The notes under the pieces were generated by a model, which was not told the origin of the DNA, made no database searches, and was given only the letters and a program-made list of their open reading frames with translations. From the NCBI RefSeq assembly GCF_001418325.1, contig NZ_LIPN01000086.1:1-64000 (forward strand): 64,000 nt of DNA, given 5' to 3'. Source of the stretch: Streptomyces atriruber. Lineage in GTDB: Bacteria; Actinomycetota; Actinomycetes; Streptomycetales; Streptomycetaceae. Both the position numbers and the translations under genes were made by a program. Below are positions 1 through 7,648 of the stretch, piece by piece (the first letter of the stretch is position 1; each line of letters opens with the position of its first letter).

Positions 1-27
1 GCAGTGGCCCCGGCCCTTTTGTGCGGA

Positions 28-603
28 TCAGCGGGGCAGCTGCGGGTCGTCCGGACGCGGGCTGCGCATCGGCGGCTCGTCGTCCCTGATGACCTCGCCC
101 TGCACGACCTTGCCGTCGGGGCGGTGCATCCGCGCCTGCTGGAAGGCGTCCCCGAGGCCGCCGGGCGTCGCCTCGCGCACCTTGCGCTCGAAGGTCCGCT
201 CCGCGAACTTCCCCAGGGCCTTCTGGACCGGCGGGATCAGCAGGATCAGCCCCAGGGCGTCCGAGATGAGCCCCGGCAGGATGATCAGCAGGCCGCCCAG
301 CATCGTCAGGGCGCCGCCTCCCCCGGTCTCCGGGGCGGGCGTCACACCGCTCTGCTGCTGTTGCACCGCCTCGCTGAGCTTGCGGAACGCCCTGCGCCCG
401 GCGCGCTTGATCACCGCGGAGCCGAGCACCAGGCCGCCCACCAGGAGCAGGAAGACCACGAAACCACTCGTGGCCCCCGCCACGACGGTGAGCAGCCAGA
501 TTTCCAGGACCAGCCACGCGGCGATGCCGAGCGGCAGGAACCTCAGGGGCCCGGAGCGCCGGGGCCGGGCGGGTCGGATGGGAGGCGGTGCGCCAGTCGT
601 CAT
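28..603 (-). CDS. FxsA family membrane protein
   Basis: A 191-residue cytoplasmic-membrane protein of the FxsA type, the family named for the E. coli protein whose overproduction relieves F-exclusion of phage T7; its biochemical role is not established. Seen: a Pro/Arg-rich N-terminus, two adjacent membrane segments (about residues 21-41 and 47-62), a basic cytoplasmic loop, then a third hydrophobic stretch (about 100-125) containing the LPGLISDALGLILLIPP signature typical of FxsA, and a charged C-terminal tail. The tail is longer than in E. coli, as is usual in actinomycetes. The ATG start has GGGAG only a base away, so the ribosome site is poor. It lies downstream of the mannosyltransferase gene on the same strand, about 100 bp away, and may share its transcript. 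Confidence 0.85.
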   Translation of the reverse strand: MTTGAPPPIRPARPRRSGPLRFLPLGIAAWLVLEIWLLTVVAGATSGFVVFLLLVGGLVLGSAVIKRAGRRAFRKLSEAVQQQQSGVTPAPETGGGGALTMLGGLLIILPGLISDALGLILLIPPVQKALGKFAERTFERKVREATPGGLGDAFQQARMHRPDGKVVQGEVIRDDEPPMRSPRPDDPQLPR

Positions 604-700
604 GCTCCCAGTGTGCCTGGGCCCGCCTCAGTCCGGCATAAGGGGATGATCAAGAGGGCCGCCGGTCCACCCGGACCGACCCCCGCGACCAGGCCGGGGA

Positions 701-1492
701 TCAGGGCTGCTTGCGCCCGATGACCTTGCCGACACGCTCGCCGACGCCCCAGGCGGTGACCCGCCACAGCGCCTCGACGACGATGTTCTGACTCATCTTG
801 CTGTCACCGAGCTCCCGCTCGACGAAGGTGATCGGCACCTCGACGACGTGATAGCCCGCCTTGACCGCACGCCGCGCCAGGTCGACCTGGAAGCAGTACC
901 CCTGCGACTCGACCTCGCCGAGCCCGAGGCCTTCGAGGGTCTCGCGGCGGAAGGCGCGGTAGCCGCCCGTCACGTCGCGGATCGGCACGTCGAGCAGGAG
1001 CCGGGAGTAGGTGCTGCCGCCGCGGGAGATGAACTCGCGGTGCTTGGGCCAGTTGACGACCCGTCCGCCCGGCACCCAGCGCGAGCCGAGCACGAGGTCG
1101 GCGCCCTTCAGAGCGGTGAGCAGCCGGGGCAGCTCCTCCGGCTGGTGGGAGCCGTCCGCGTCCATCTCGACGAGCACGCCGTAGTCGTTCTCCAGGCCCC
1201 AGCGGAAGCCCGCGAGATAGGCCGCGCCGAGCCCTTCCTTGCCCTTGCGGTGCAGCACGTGGACCTGCTCGTCCTCGGCCGCGAGCTCATCGGCGATCTT
1301 GCCGGTGCCGTCGGGGCTGTTGTCGTCGGCGACCAGGATGTGCGCGTCCGGCACGGAGGCACGCACCCGGCCGACGATGGACTGGATGTTCTCCGCCTCG
1401 TTGTAGGTCGGAATGATCACCAAGGCCGTGCCGAGCGAGCCGAACTGCCTCCCCTGGTCCCCTGCTTCGGAGACCCCGCCGCCGTCGTTCAC
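701..1492 (-). CDS. ppm1: Polyprenol monophosphomannose synthase (GT2)
   Basis: Predicted to move mannose from GDP-mannose to polyprenyl phosphate on the cytoplasmic face, making the lipid donor for O-mannosylation of exported proteins. In S. coelicolor this enzyme is needed for protein glycosylation and phage phiC31 sensitivity (established knowledge). Seen: GT-A fold opening VIIPTYNEAENI (residues 26-37), nucleotide-binding ADDNSPDGTG, metal-binding acidic motif EMDADGSHQPEE, and the GGYRAFRRE segment typical of Dpm1-like synthases. There is no fused acyltransferase (Lnt) domain, unlike M. tuberculosis Ppm1. Length 263 aa is normal for the single-domain form. The start is GTG with AAGGGG about 7 nt upstream. 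Confidence 0.9.
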   Translation of the reverse strand: MNDGGGVSEAGDQGRQFGSLGTALVIIPTYNEAENIQSIVGRVRASVPDAHILVADDNSPDGTGKIADELAAEDEQVHVLHRKGKEGLGAAYLAGFRWGLENDYGVLVEMDADGSHQPEELPRLLTALKGADLVLGSRWVPGGRVVNWPKHREFISRGGSTYSRLLLDVPIRDVTGGYRAFRRETLEGLGLGEVESQGYCFQVDLARRAVKAGYHVVEVPITFVERELGDSKMSQNIVVEALWRVTAWGVGERVGKVIGRKQP

Positions 1493-1971
1493 TACTGCCC
1501 CTTCGTTCGTACGCAGAGGACCACCTTAATGGCCGCTGCCTGCGCCGCTGCGACGGCACGGGACGTACTGCGGATCGGGGCCCGGCGCCCTTCGGGCCGA
1601 CCTGGGACCCGCTGGCTGCGGATCGACCGAAAGCCGTTGTCTACTGAGCGTCCGGGCCCGACCCGGGTCACACCTGCCGATTCGGCTGATACGTTCCCTC
1701 GCCTCCGCGTCGCGGGCGCTGGACCTGGCTCCCAGTGGTGGTGCGCCGGTGCGGCACACCACCCGTGACCCAGCGGCGTTCGCGACTGCGTGGAGGTTCG
1801 CCGGTCGGACGTCCTGTGGTGGACCCGGCCGAACCTACCGGCCCACGGCGGCTCTCTGTCAATACCCCGCTGAGCTGCGCCGATCTAACGGACCGCCAGG
1901 TCAGTGCCCAGGATTCCCAGGTCGTGCGTCGCCGTGACCGGTCATGATCGGCGACGCGCACCGCCGGGACA
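1493..1971. other. 479-bp intergenic region with one hairpin
   Basis: No convincing gene. Short reading frames here have no ribosome site or recognisable protein. The clearest structure is an inverted repeat at 1737-1763: GGTGGTG-C-GCC, loop GGTGC, GGC-A-CACCACC (10 pairs, one mismatch). A smaller one is GGCCCG/CGGGCC at 1579-1598. The larger could end leftward transcription from the amidohydrolase gene, whose stop is about 210 bp away. The right part (about 1900-1971) is simply its 3' flank. The promoter for the mannosyltransferase must be near 1500-1560 but I could not identify it. Confidence 0.4.
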
Positions 1972-3615
1972 TCACTCGTCCGGCCCCACGAACACGGGCC
2001 GCCCGGCCACCACGGTGCGCAGACATACGGGCAGTTCGGCGCCCGGCGAGAGGTCGGGCAGGCCGGGCGTGCCGGACCTAGGGTCGGTCGACCAGCGGGC
2101 CACCCGGTCGTCCGGCGCCTGCACCACCAGATCGGAGGTGCGCCACACGGCGTAATCCGCGGGGGCGCCCGGTACGAGGACGCCCGCGTCGTCGCGGCCG
2201 ACGGCCCGCCAGCCGCCGCGGGTGTGCGCGGTGAACGCCGCCCGCACGGAGACCCGGTGCTCGGGTGTGCGGTGGAAGGCGGCGGCGCGGACGGTGCCCC
2301 ACGGGTCGAGGGGTGTGACGGGGCTGTCGGAGCCGAAGGCCAGCGGCACACCGGCGCGCAGGAGGGCCGCGTACGGGTTGAGGGTGCGGGCCCGCTCGGC
2401 GCCGAGGCGCTGGGCGTACATGCCCTCCTCGCCGCCCCACAGGGCGTCGAAGGCGGGCTGGACGGACGCGGTGAGGCCGAACTCGGCGAAGGCGGCGATC
2501 GTCTTTGGGGTGAGCATCTCGGCGTGCTCGACGCGGTGCCGCGCGGCGCGGACGCGGGCCGCACCGACCTTCTCCGCGGCCCGGCGCATCCCGTCGACCA
2601 CGGAGGCCACCGCGGCGTCCCCGATGGCGTGGAAGCCCGCCTGGAGGCCCTCCTCCGTGCACTCCACGACATGGGCGGCGACGGCCGTGGCGTCCAGGGA
2701 GGAGGTGCCGGTGTGGGCCGCGTCGGCGTATGGCTCGTGCAGACAGGCGGTGTGCGAGCCGAGGGCGCCGTCGACGAACAGGTCACCGGCGGCGCCGACC
2801 GCGCCGAGTTCCTTCGCGCGCCGCACGTCCTGCTCGGCCCAGTAGCCGACGACGCGCGGGCCGGGCTCCTCGGCGGCGAGCCGCAGCAGCCCGGTGAAGT
2901 CGTCCTCGTCGGAGATCTCGGGGCCCGCGCACTCGTGCACGGAGCCGATGCCGAGCGAGGCGGCGTGCCGGAGCGCTGCGCGCTGGGCCTCCGTGCGCTG
3001 CTGCGGGGTGATCGCGCCGAGGGCCGCGGCGCGCACGCCGTGGTGGGCGTCGGCGGTCAGCGGGGCGTCCGGGTGGTAGCCGGTGCGCTCGGTGACGCCG
3101 GGCACCAGGTCGAGCAGCGCGGTGGTGGCCACGGCCGAGTGGACGTCGATGCGCGAGAGGTAGAGCGGCCTGCCGCCGGTCGCCTCGTCGAGCTCCGCGC
3201 GCGTGGGCGGTCGGCCGCCGGGCCAGCGGGCCGCGTCCCAGCCGTGGCCGAGGAGGACGGTGTCGTGCGGTCGCGCGGCGGCGTGTTCGCGTACGAGAAC
3301 AAGCGCGTCGGCCAGCGAGCGGGCCCCGGTGAGGTCCAGCCCCGTCAGCGCGAGACCGGTGGCCGTGGTGTGCACATGGGCGTCCGTGAATGCCGGGGTG
3401 ACCAGGGCACCTTCGAGGTCGACCACGTCGTCGACGCTGGCGGCGAAGGAGTCGGCGGCGCCCTCGGAGCCGACCCAGGCGACATGTCCGCGCTCGACGA
3501 CCATTGCGGTGGCGAACGGATCGGCGGGGCTGTGGATGTCGCCGCCGCGCAGCAGCACGGTGCGGTGGTTCAGTGGATCCTGGGGGTCGTTCCCGGGGGC
3601 GGTGCTCTGGCTCAT
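1972..3615 (-). CDS. Amidohydrolase family protein (YtcJ-like)
   Basis: Metal-dependent hydrolase of the amidohydrolase superfamily, YtcJ/exoenzyme-regulatory type; the substrate (an amide, imide or cyclic amine) cannot be read from sequence. Seen: 547 aa, N-terminal beta-sandwich segment, first metal site HVH in AFTDAHVHTTATG (about residues 78-82), later histidines in FHAIGDAAV and RHRVEHAEM, and the catalytic aspartate in AFGSDSPVTPLDPWGTV, all in the family order. No signal peptide, so cytoplasmic. The ATG start precedes MSQSTAPG. The gene lies 42 bp downstream of the Lrp-type regulator on the same strand, so the two may be co-transcribed and the hydrolase may serve amino-acid-related metabolism; that is inference only. 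Confidence 0.85.
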   Translation of the reverse strand: MSQSTAPGNDPQDPLNHRTVLLRGGDIHSPADPFATAMVVERGHVAWVGSEGAADSFAASVDDVVDLEGALVTPAFTDAHVHTTATGLALTGLDLTGARSLADALVLVREHAAARPHDTVLLGHGWDAARWPGGRPPTRAELDEATGGRPLYLSRIDVHSAVATTALLDLVPGVTERTGYHPDAPLTADAHHGVRAAALGAITPQQRTEAQRAALRHAASLGIGSVHECAGPEISDEDDFTGLLRLAAEEPGPRVVGYWAEQDVRRAKELGAVGAAGDLFVDGALGSHTACLHEPYADAAHTGTSSLDATAVAAHVVECTEEGLQAGFHAIGDAAVASVVDGMRRAAEKVGAARVRAARHRVEHAEMLTPKTIAAFAEFGLTASVQPAFDALWGGEEGMYAQRLGAERARTLNPYAALLRAGVPLAFGSDSPVTPLDPWGTVRAAAFHRTPEHRVSVRAAFTAHTRGGWRAVGRDDAGVLVPGAPADYAVWRTSDLVVQAPDDRVARWSTDPRSGTPGLPDLSPGAELPVCLRTVVAGRPVFVGPDE

Positions 3616-3657
3616 GGGACCAGTCTCGCCCCTGTCGGCGGGCGGCCGACGCGCGGG

Positions 3658-4098
3658 TCACACCTGGGGCGGGCGCGCCTCGTACGGAGTGGAGAGGACG
3701 ACCGTCGTGCGCGTGGAGACACCGGCGAGCGCCCGGAGCCTGCTGAGCAGGTGCTCGAGCTCCAGCGGGGTGGCGACGCGGACCTTCAGGATGTAGTTCT
3801 CGTCGCCGGCGACGCTGTGGCACGCCTCGATCTCCGGGACGCCCGCGAGCCGTTCGGCGATGTCGTCGGGGGCGCTGGGGTCGAACGGTTTCACCGAGAT
3901 GAATGCCGTGAGCGGCAGCCCGACGGCCTCGGGGTCGACGACCGCGGCATAGCCGCGGATGACACCCCGCTGCTCCAGCCGGCGCACCCGCTGGTGCACG
4001 GCCGACGTGGACAGGCCCGTGGCCTTGCCCAGGTCGGTGTAGCTCATCCGCCCGTCCTTGACGAGCAGCTGCACGATCTGTCGGTCCAGCTCCTCCAT
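3658..4098 (-). CDS. Lrp/AsnC family transcriptional regulator
   Basis: 146-aa DNA-binding regulator of the feast/famine family. Residues 3-60 form the AsnC-type helix-turn-helix (MEELDRQIVQLLVKDGR, then DLGKATGLSTSAVHQRVRRL). Residues 65-140 form the RAM ligand-binding and oligomerisation domain (AFISVKPFDPS..., AGDENYILKVRV...). An amino acid effector is expected from the family; which one is unknown. On its coding strand TAGGTT ends six bases before the ATG, which fits a -10 element for a leaderless mRNA. It is followed by the amidohydrolase gene and is divergent from the small gene at 4304. An inverted repeat in the shared 205-bp interval (4170-4188) is a plausible autoregulatory operator. 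Confidence 0.9.
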   Translation of the reverse strand: MEELDRQIVQLLVKDGRMSYTDLGKATGLSTSAVHQRVRRLEQRGVIRGYAAVVDPEAVGLPLTAFISVKPFDPSAPDDIAERLAGVPEIEACHSVAGDENYILKVRVATPLELEHLLSRLRALAGVSTRTTVVLSTPYEARPPQV

Positions 4099-4169
4099 GC
4101 GCCGAACCTACAGGGCTCTTGATCCCCACGGATAGCCGACTCGTCTCCCCGCTCGAGGGCACCTTTATT

Positions 4170-4188
4170 TGGCATGTGACGAATGCCA
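4170..4188. promoter_or_regulatory. Inverted repeat, possible Lrp-type operator
   Basis: TGGCAT (4170-4175) and ATGCCA (4183-4188) form a perfect 6-bp inverted repeat around a 7-bp spacer, nested with TGTG/CACA. It lies about 70 bp upstream of the Lrp/AsnC gene and 115 bp upstream of the divergent gene. The position fits a regulator site; no binding evidence exists. Confidence 0.35.
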
Positions 4189-4303
4189 CACTCCTGTGCC
4201 CGTGTCCGGCGGGATGCAACGATTACCTCTACGACGGGACGGGAAGTGCTTGCTGTGGTCGAGGCCGCAGCGCCTTGTCGGCCCACCCGAGGGGGAGATT
4301 CCC

Positions 4304-4732
4304 ATGCAGAACTTGAAGCGCCCCGGCCGGTCTGCCCGCGCCAAGCAGCAGCCGGTCGCAGAGCCCGAGCCGGAGGGCGTCGAACCGGCCGACGCCTTTC
4401 TCGACTCCTACGACACCTTTGAGATGTACCGGGTGAACTGCCCCGACTGCGGGCAGCCCATCGCGCTCCTCGCGGACGAGGACGTGCTGCCCGAGCACGC
4501 GCTGTGCGCCACGCCGTGGAACCCGTTCGGCCTGACGGTCTGTGCGGGCACCGGCCGGGCGGCCGCCGATGCCGCGCCCGCAGACGAGTCGATGGAGGCT
4601 CAGGAGCAGGACACGGCGCTGCTGTTGACGCTCCCTCAGGGGCTCGACTGGCGGACGCAGCCCTTCTCGCACGTGGGCGGTCCCGGCTCGCGCCCGTTCC
4701 GGGTGCCGCAGCAGCACCGGCCCGCCGCCTGA
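4304..4732 (+). CDS. Small cysteine-motif protein, unknown function
   Basis: 142-residue protein that I do not recognise beyond being streptomycete-like. The ATG start was chosen because GGGGGAGA lies about 6 nt upstream; an in-frame upstream extension lacks a ribosome site. Seen: a basic, Pro/Glu-rich N-terminus, then a putative zinc-ribbon-like centre with CPDC near residue 46, followed by single cysteines in HALCATPWN and LTVCAGTG. The C-terminal third (DTALLLTLPQGLDWRTQPFSHVG) looks globular. No signal peptide or membrane segment. It is divergent from the Lrp gene and convergent with the phosphotransferase gene, whose stop is one base away. Confidence 0.75.
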   Translation: MQNLKRPGRSARAKQQPVAEPEPEGVEPADAFLDSYDTFEMYRVNCPDCGQPIALLADEDVLPEHALCATPWNPFGLTVCAGTGRAAADAAPADESMEAQEQDTALLLTLPQGLDWRTQPFSHVGGPGSRPFRVPQQHRPAA

Positions 4733-4733
4733 T

Positions 4734-5834
4734 TCACCAGTAGGTGCCCTGCACCATGGCGGCCAGGCTGTCGTGGTGCAGGATCAGCGTGTCCGCGGCC
4801 TGTGCGCTCGCGGGCACCGCGGCCTCGCCGAAGTGGACCTGCCGGTAGGCGACGCGCAGCATCACGATCGCGTGCCGCAGCGCCGCGTACAGCGTGTAGA
4901 AGTCCATGTCGCGCGGTGTGTGCCCGGTGAGCCGGGCGTACGTCGCCTCGACGCGGTCGCGGCGCTGGAAGTCCGGCAGTCCCGGCTGGCCGAAGCTCAC
5001 CGTCAGGTCCTGGAAGAAGCGGTGGAGATAGACCGTCCAGCCGAGGTCGACCTCACGCGGGGCGAGCGCCGCCATCTCCCAGTCCAGGACGGCCGCGGGC
5101 TCGAAGCCGTCGTAGACGATGTTCCCGATGCGTGCGTCGCCCCAGTTGAGCACGGTGTCCCCCTCGTCACGGGGCCACAGGTCCTGCAGACGGTCGAAGG
5201 CGCTCTCGATGACGGGTGAGCGGGGCAGTCCGTCCACCACCCAGGCGTAGTAGGCGCGTTGGGCCTCGACGTGGCGTCGCAGCGGGCTGCCCTCGCCCGG
5301 CAGCGCGAGGAACTCCGCAGCTTCGGGCGGCACTTGGTCGTGCAGGTGGGCGAGGACGCGGACCGAGGCCTCTTCGAGGTGTGCGCGCTCGGCGTCGGTC
5401 GCCTCGTACAGCCAATTCCCCTCGTACGTATAGGGCATGACGTCCGGCGGGACGCGTCCCTCGACCCGCTCCATGACGAAGAAGGGCGCCCCTAGCGGGC
5501 CCGGGTCCTCCTCCAGCCACAGCACGCGCGGGACCGGCAGATCGGTGTGTTCGGCGACCAGCCGCATCGTGCGGTACTGACGCGGCATGTCGTAGACGGG
5601 GAAGATCGTGTACGCCGCCGGGTCGGCCGCCACCCGCAACGCGCACTTCCGCAGCGGCGGTTCGGGGTGTTCGACGGTGAAGAGCAGGGTCTCGCTGGAC
5701 ATGCCGTTGGACTCGGGCACGGTCACGTCGGACGCCTTGGCGCCGGGCAGCCGGGTGTCGAGCCAGGCGCCGAGACGGCGGGCCAGGTCCTCCGGGTCGC
5801 GCGTGGTGGTGCGGGGGCGGGGTGCCGTTGCCAT
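4734..5834 (-). CDS. Phosphotransferase family protein (APH/ACAD11-like kinase)
   Basis: 366-aa member of the aminoglycoside-phosphotransferase/choline-kinase-like superfamily. The closest look is to the ACAD11 N-terminal kinase type that phosphorylates hydroxyacyl or other small alcohol substrates, rather than to true antibiotic kinases. Seen: nucleotide-binding strand MSSETLLFTVEH, FVMERVEGRVPPDVMP hinge region, catalytic NWGDARIGNIVYD (in place of the usual HGD) and the metal-binding LDWEMA. Start ATG (MATAPRP) has GGAAGGAG 7 nt upstream. The upstream gene on the same strand ends 29 bp away, so the two probably form an operon, with the partner's lipocalin-like protein hinting at a shared lipid-like or terpenoid substrate. 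Resistance should not be inferred. Confidence 0.8.
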   Translation of the reverse strand: MATAPRPRTTTRDPEDLARRLGAWLDTRLPGAKASDVTVPESNGMSSETLLFTVEHPEPPLRKCALRVAADPAAYTIFPVYDMPRQYRTMRLVAEHTDLPVPRVLWLEEDPGPLGAPFFVMERVEGRVPPDVMPYTYEGNWLYEATDAERAHLEEASVRVLAHLHDQVPPEAAEFLALPGEGSPLRRHVEAQRAYYAWVVDGLPRSPVIESAFDRLQDLWPRDEGDTVLNWGDARIGNIVYDGFEPAAVLDWEMAALAPREVDLGWTVYLHRFFQDLTVSFGQPGLPDFQRRDRVEATYARLTGHTPRDMDFYTLYAALRHAIVMLRVAYRQVHFGEAAVPASAQAADTLILHHDSLAAMVQGTYW

Positions 5835-5863
5835 GTCCGTACTCCTTCCTCGGGGCCGTGCCC

Positions 5864-7012
5864 TCAGGGCGCCATGGAGTCGAATCCGGTGAAACCACTC
5901 GGGTCGTGGCGGCCGAAGCTGCCGTGCTCGAAGATGCCGTAGCCGGTGCGCCCTTCCAGGGTGAAGCGCGCGGCGTGGTCGATGACGCCGTACGCGGCGA
6001 GGGGGTGGGCCGCGGGGTCCGACAGGTCGTAGCTCCGGCGGTCGGTCCAGTCGCGGCCGCGCCAGGTGCCGTGCTGCCAGTCGTCGGCGGGCGGATATCC
6101 GGCGCCCACGGCAAGGGGCAGCGAGGCGAGCACCTGCACGCCGACTTCCAAGGACTTGTGGCCGTCGGGGTCGGTGAGGTGGATGACGGCGCGCTCGGGG
6201 TGGCGGGTGCCGGAGCGGTAGGTGATGTCGGTGCGGGGCCAGCCGAGCTGGCGGTCGCGGCTGCCGGGGCGGACGAGGGTGGCGTCGTTGAGGGTGCGGT
6301 AGCCGTCCGCGTCCTCCTGGGCGATGACCATGAGGAACCGGTCGTCGAAGTGGACCGGGCACCAGATCCAGTGGAAGCCCTCGGTGGCGAACTCCTCCTC
6401 CAGGCGCCCGCGTTCCTCGCCGGGGATGGGCCGCACGCCCCAGCTGCGGTCGCGGGTCGCGGTCCACTCACCCGCCGTCAAGGTGATCTCCTCGCCGCCC
6501 GCACGGATGACTCCGGCGGGCCGCCCCGCCTGCACGAAGCGGCGCCCTTCGAGCATGAGCCGGTCGCCGCGATGCTGGATGTGGTGCGGCTCCCACAGGG
6601 CGGGGAAGTCGGCGGTCCAGGTCAGGTCGTACGAGAGGGACGAGGGGTCGCCCGGCTCTGCGGCGCACGTCAGGCGGATGCGGCGGAGCGGCTCGTCGAC
6701 GGTGATGCGCAGCGGTCCGACGCCCAGGTCCGTCCGGTCCTCGCCGAGCGCGTCCGAGGCGCGTACGGCGTGCAGCGTGTCCCCGATGCGCAGGGTGGCG
6801 TACGCGTCGATGACGCCGGTGTTCGGATAGACGCCCAGCCCGAGGATGAGCAGGGCGCGGCCCTGATGGTCGAAGAGATGGAAGATGCAGCGGTCGTAGG
6901 CGTTGCGGTCGCCCGTCGCGACATGCTTCATCGAGAGGGGGACCTGGTGCACGGGGTACTCGTCGAGCGGGACCGGACGGTCGTCTGCCACGGCAAACCT
7001 CCCTGGATGCAC
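5864..7012 (-). CDS. Hypothetical protein, AttH/lipocalin-like (tentative)
   Basis: 382-aa protein rich in Trp, Asp and Arg with a beta-strand pattern. It resembles the AttH/CrtC (hydroxyneurosporene synthase) lipocalin-like group found beside APH-type kinases in actinobacteria and proteobacteria; I make this call from general pattern (EWTATRDRSWGVRP, FHWIWCPVHFDD, GTWRGRDWTDRRSYDL) and not from a search. No signal peptide or membrane segments, so cytoplasmic. It is first in a probable two-gene operon with the phosphotransferase. The stop and the next start are separated by 29 bp. Function unknown; binding or modification of a hydrophobic small molecule is the likeliest guess. Confidence 0.65.
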   Translation of the reverse strand: MHPGRFAVADDRPVPLDEYPVHQVPLSMKHVATGDRNAYDRCIFHLFDHQGRALLILGLGVYPNTGVIDAYATLRIGDTLHAVRASDALGEDRTDLGVGPLRITVDEPLRRIRLTCAAEPGDPSSLSYDLTWTADFPALWEPHHIQHRGDRLMLEGRRFVQAGRPAGVIRAGGEEITLTAGEWTATRDRSWGVRPIPGEERGRLEEEFATEGFHWIWCPVHFDDRFLMVIAQEDADGYRTLNDATLVRPGSRDRQLGWPRTDITYRSGTRHPERAVIHLTDPDGHKSLEVGVQVLASLPLAVGAGYPPADDWQHGTWRGRDWTDRRSYDLSDPAAHPLAAYGVIDHAARFTLEGRTGYGIFEHGSFGRHDPSGFTGFDSMAP

Positions 7013-7198
7013 GGCAGTTCAGGGTGGCGGGAGGCGTGCGGGCCCCCGGCGCGGAGTTGACGGTACGTCAGTTCGCGGGACGGAGCCAGACACGCGTCGG
7101 GCCGGGTGCGCGGGCGCGCGCGCCCGCGGACGGGCCAGGAACAGACGCTCGATTCCCCGAGGCGGTGACTTCCGCGCGGTGGCGGGCGTTGCCCTTGC

Positions 7199-7648
7199 AT
7201 GACTCGTACGGACACGGGCGCGGACATGGGCCCGGCGCACTTCCCCACCGGGCGGAGGCGACGCACCCTGGTGACGGTGCCCGCTTCCGCAGAATCGGTT
7301 CCCCAGCGGCCCCAGGAGCCCCCACGGCACCAGGCCCCGCTCCAGCACGTACAGCAGCACGCACATCAGCCCGTGCACCAGCAGCCCGTCCACCAGCAGC
7401 CCACGCACCAGCCATCACACCAGCAGCCGCACCAGGGCTATCAGCAGCAGTACCAGCAGCCCCACTCGGCCTACCAGCAGCCCCATGTCCAGGACCCGCC
7501 GATCTACCGCGCCCTGATCCGCCATTGGGCGGACCGCGGCCGCACGCTGCCGGGGCACCACGACCCGGAGTGGGCCATGCTCGTGGCGCCGCCGGTGCAC
7601 CGCGGGCAGTTCAGCGCGAGTCGGGACCCGCGAGGTGACGTGCGATGA
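7199..7648 (+). CDS. His/Gln-rich low-complexity protein
   Basis: 149-aa protein. Residues about 40-97 are an irregular repeat of HQQP, YQQP and HQP units (DNA built on CACCAGCAG), then a compact C-terminal segment PPIYRALIRHWADRGRTLP followed by DPEWAMLVAPP. That conserved-looking tail is the reason I take the frame as a gene and not a repeat artefact. Role unknown; His/Gln repeats may bind metal or drive self-association. The start is uncertain: the annotated ATG (MTRTDTGADMGP) has no strong ribosome site, and the ATG of the MGP triplet is an alternative. Its 3' end overlaps the 3' end of the convergent acyl-CoA dehydrogenase gene by 38 bp. Confidence 0.6.
   Translation: MTRTDTGADMGPAHFPTGRRRRTLVTVPASAESVPQRPQEPPRHQAPLQHVQQHAHQPVHQQPVHQQPTHQPSHQQPHQGYQQQYQQPHSAYQQPHVQDPPIYRALIRHWADRGRTLPGHHDPEWAMLVAPPVHRGQFSASRDPRGDVR

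Noticed and set aside
2224..4122. Very long + strand open frame opposite the amidohydrolase and Lrp genes
   Set aside because: Antisense frame produced by high GC at third codon positions: repetitive Gly/Ala/Arg/Val composition, no domain, no ribosome site. The opposite strand encodes recognisable proteins.
4734..5834. Aminoglycoside resistance gene
   Set aside because: The kinase fold is shared by many enzymes; NWGD active-site variant and the lipocalin-like partner argue against an antibiotic substrate.
7199..7648. CRISPR-like reading of the CACCAGCAG repeats
   Set aside because: Repeats are imperfect, 9-15 bp, contiguous and coding; no repeat-spacer alternation and no cas genes nearby.
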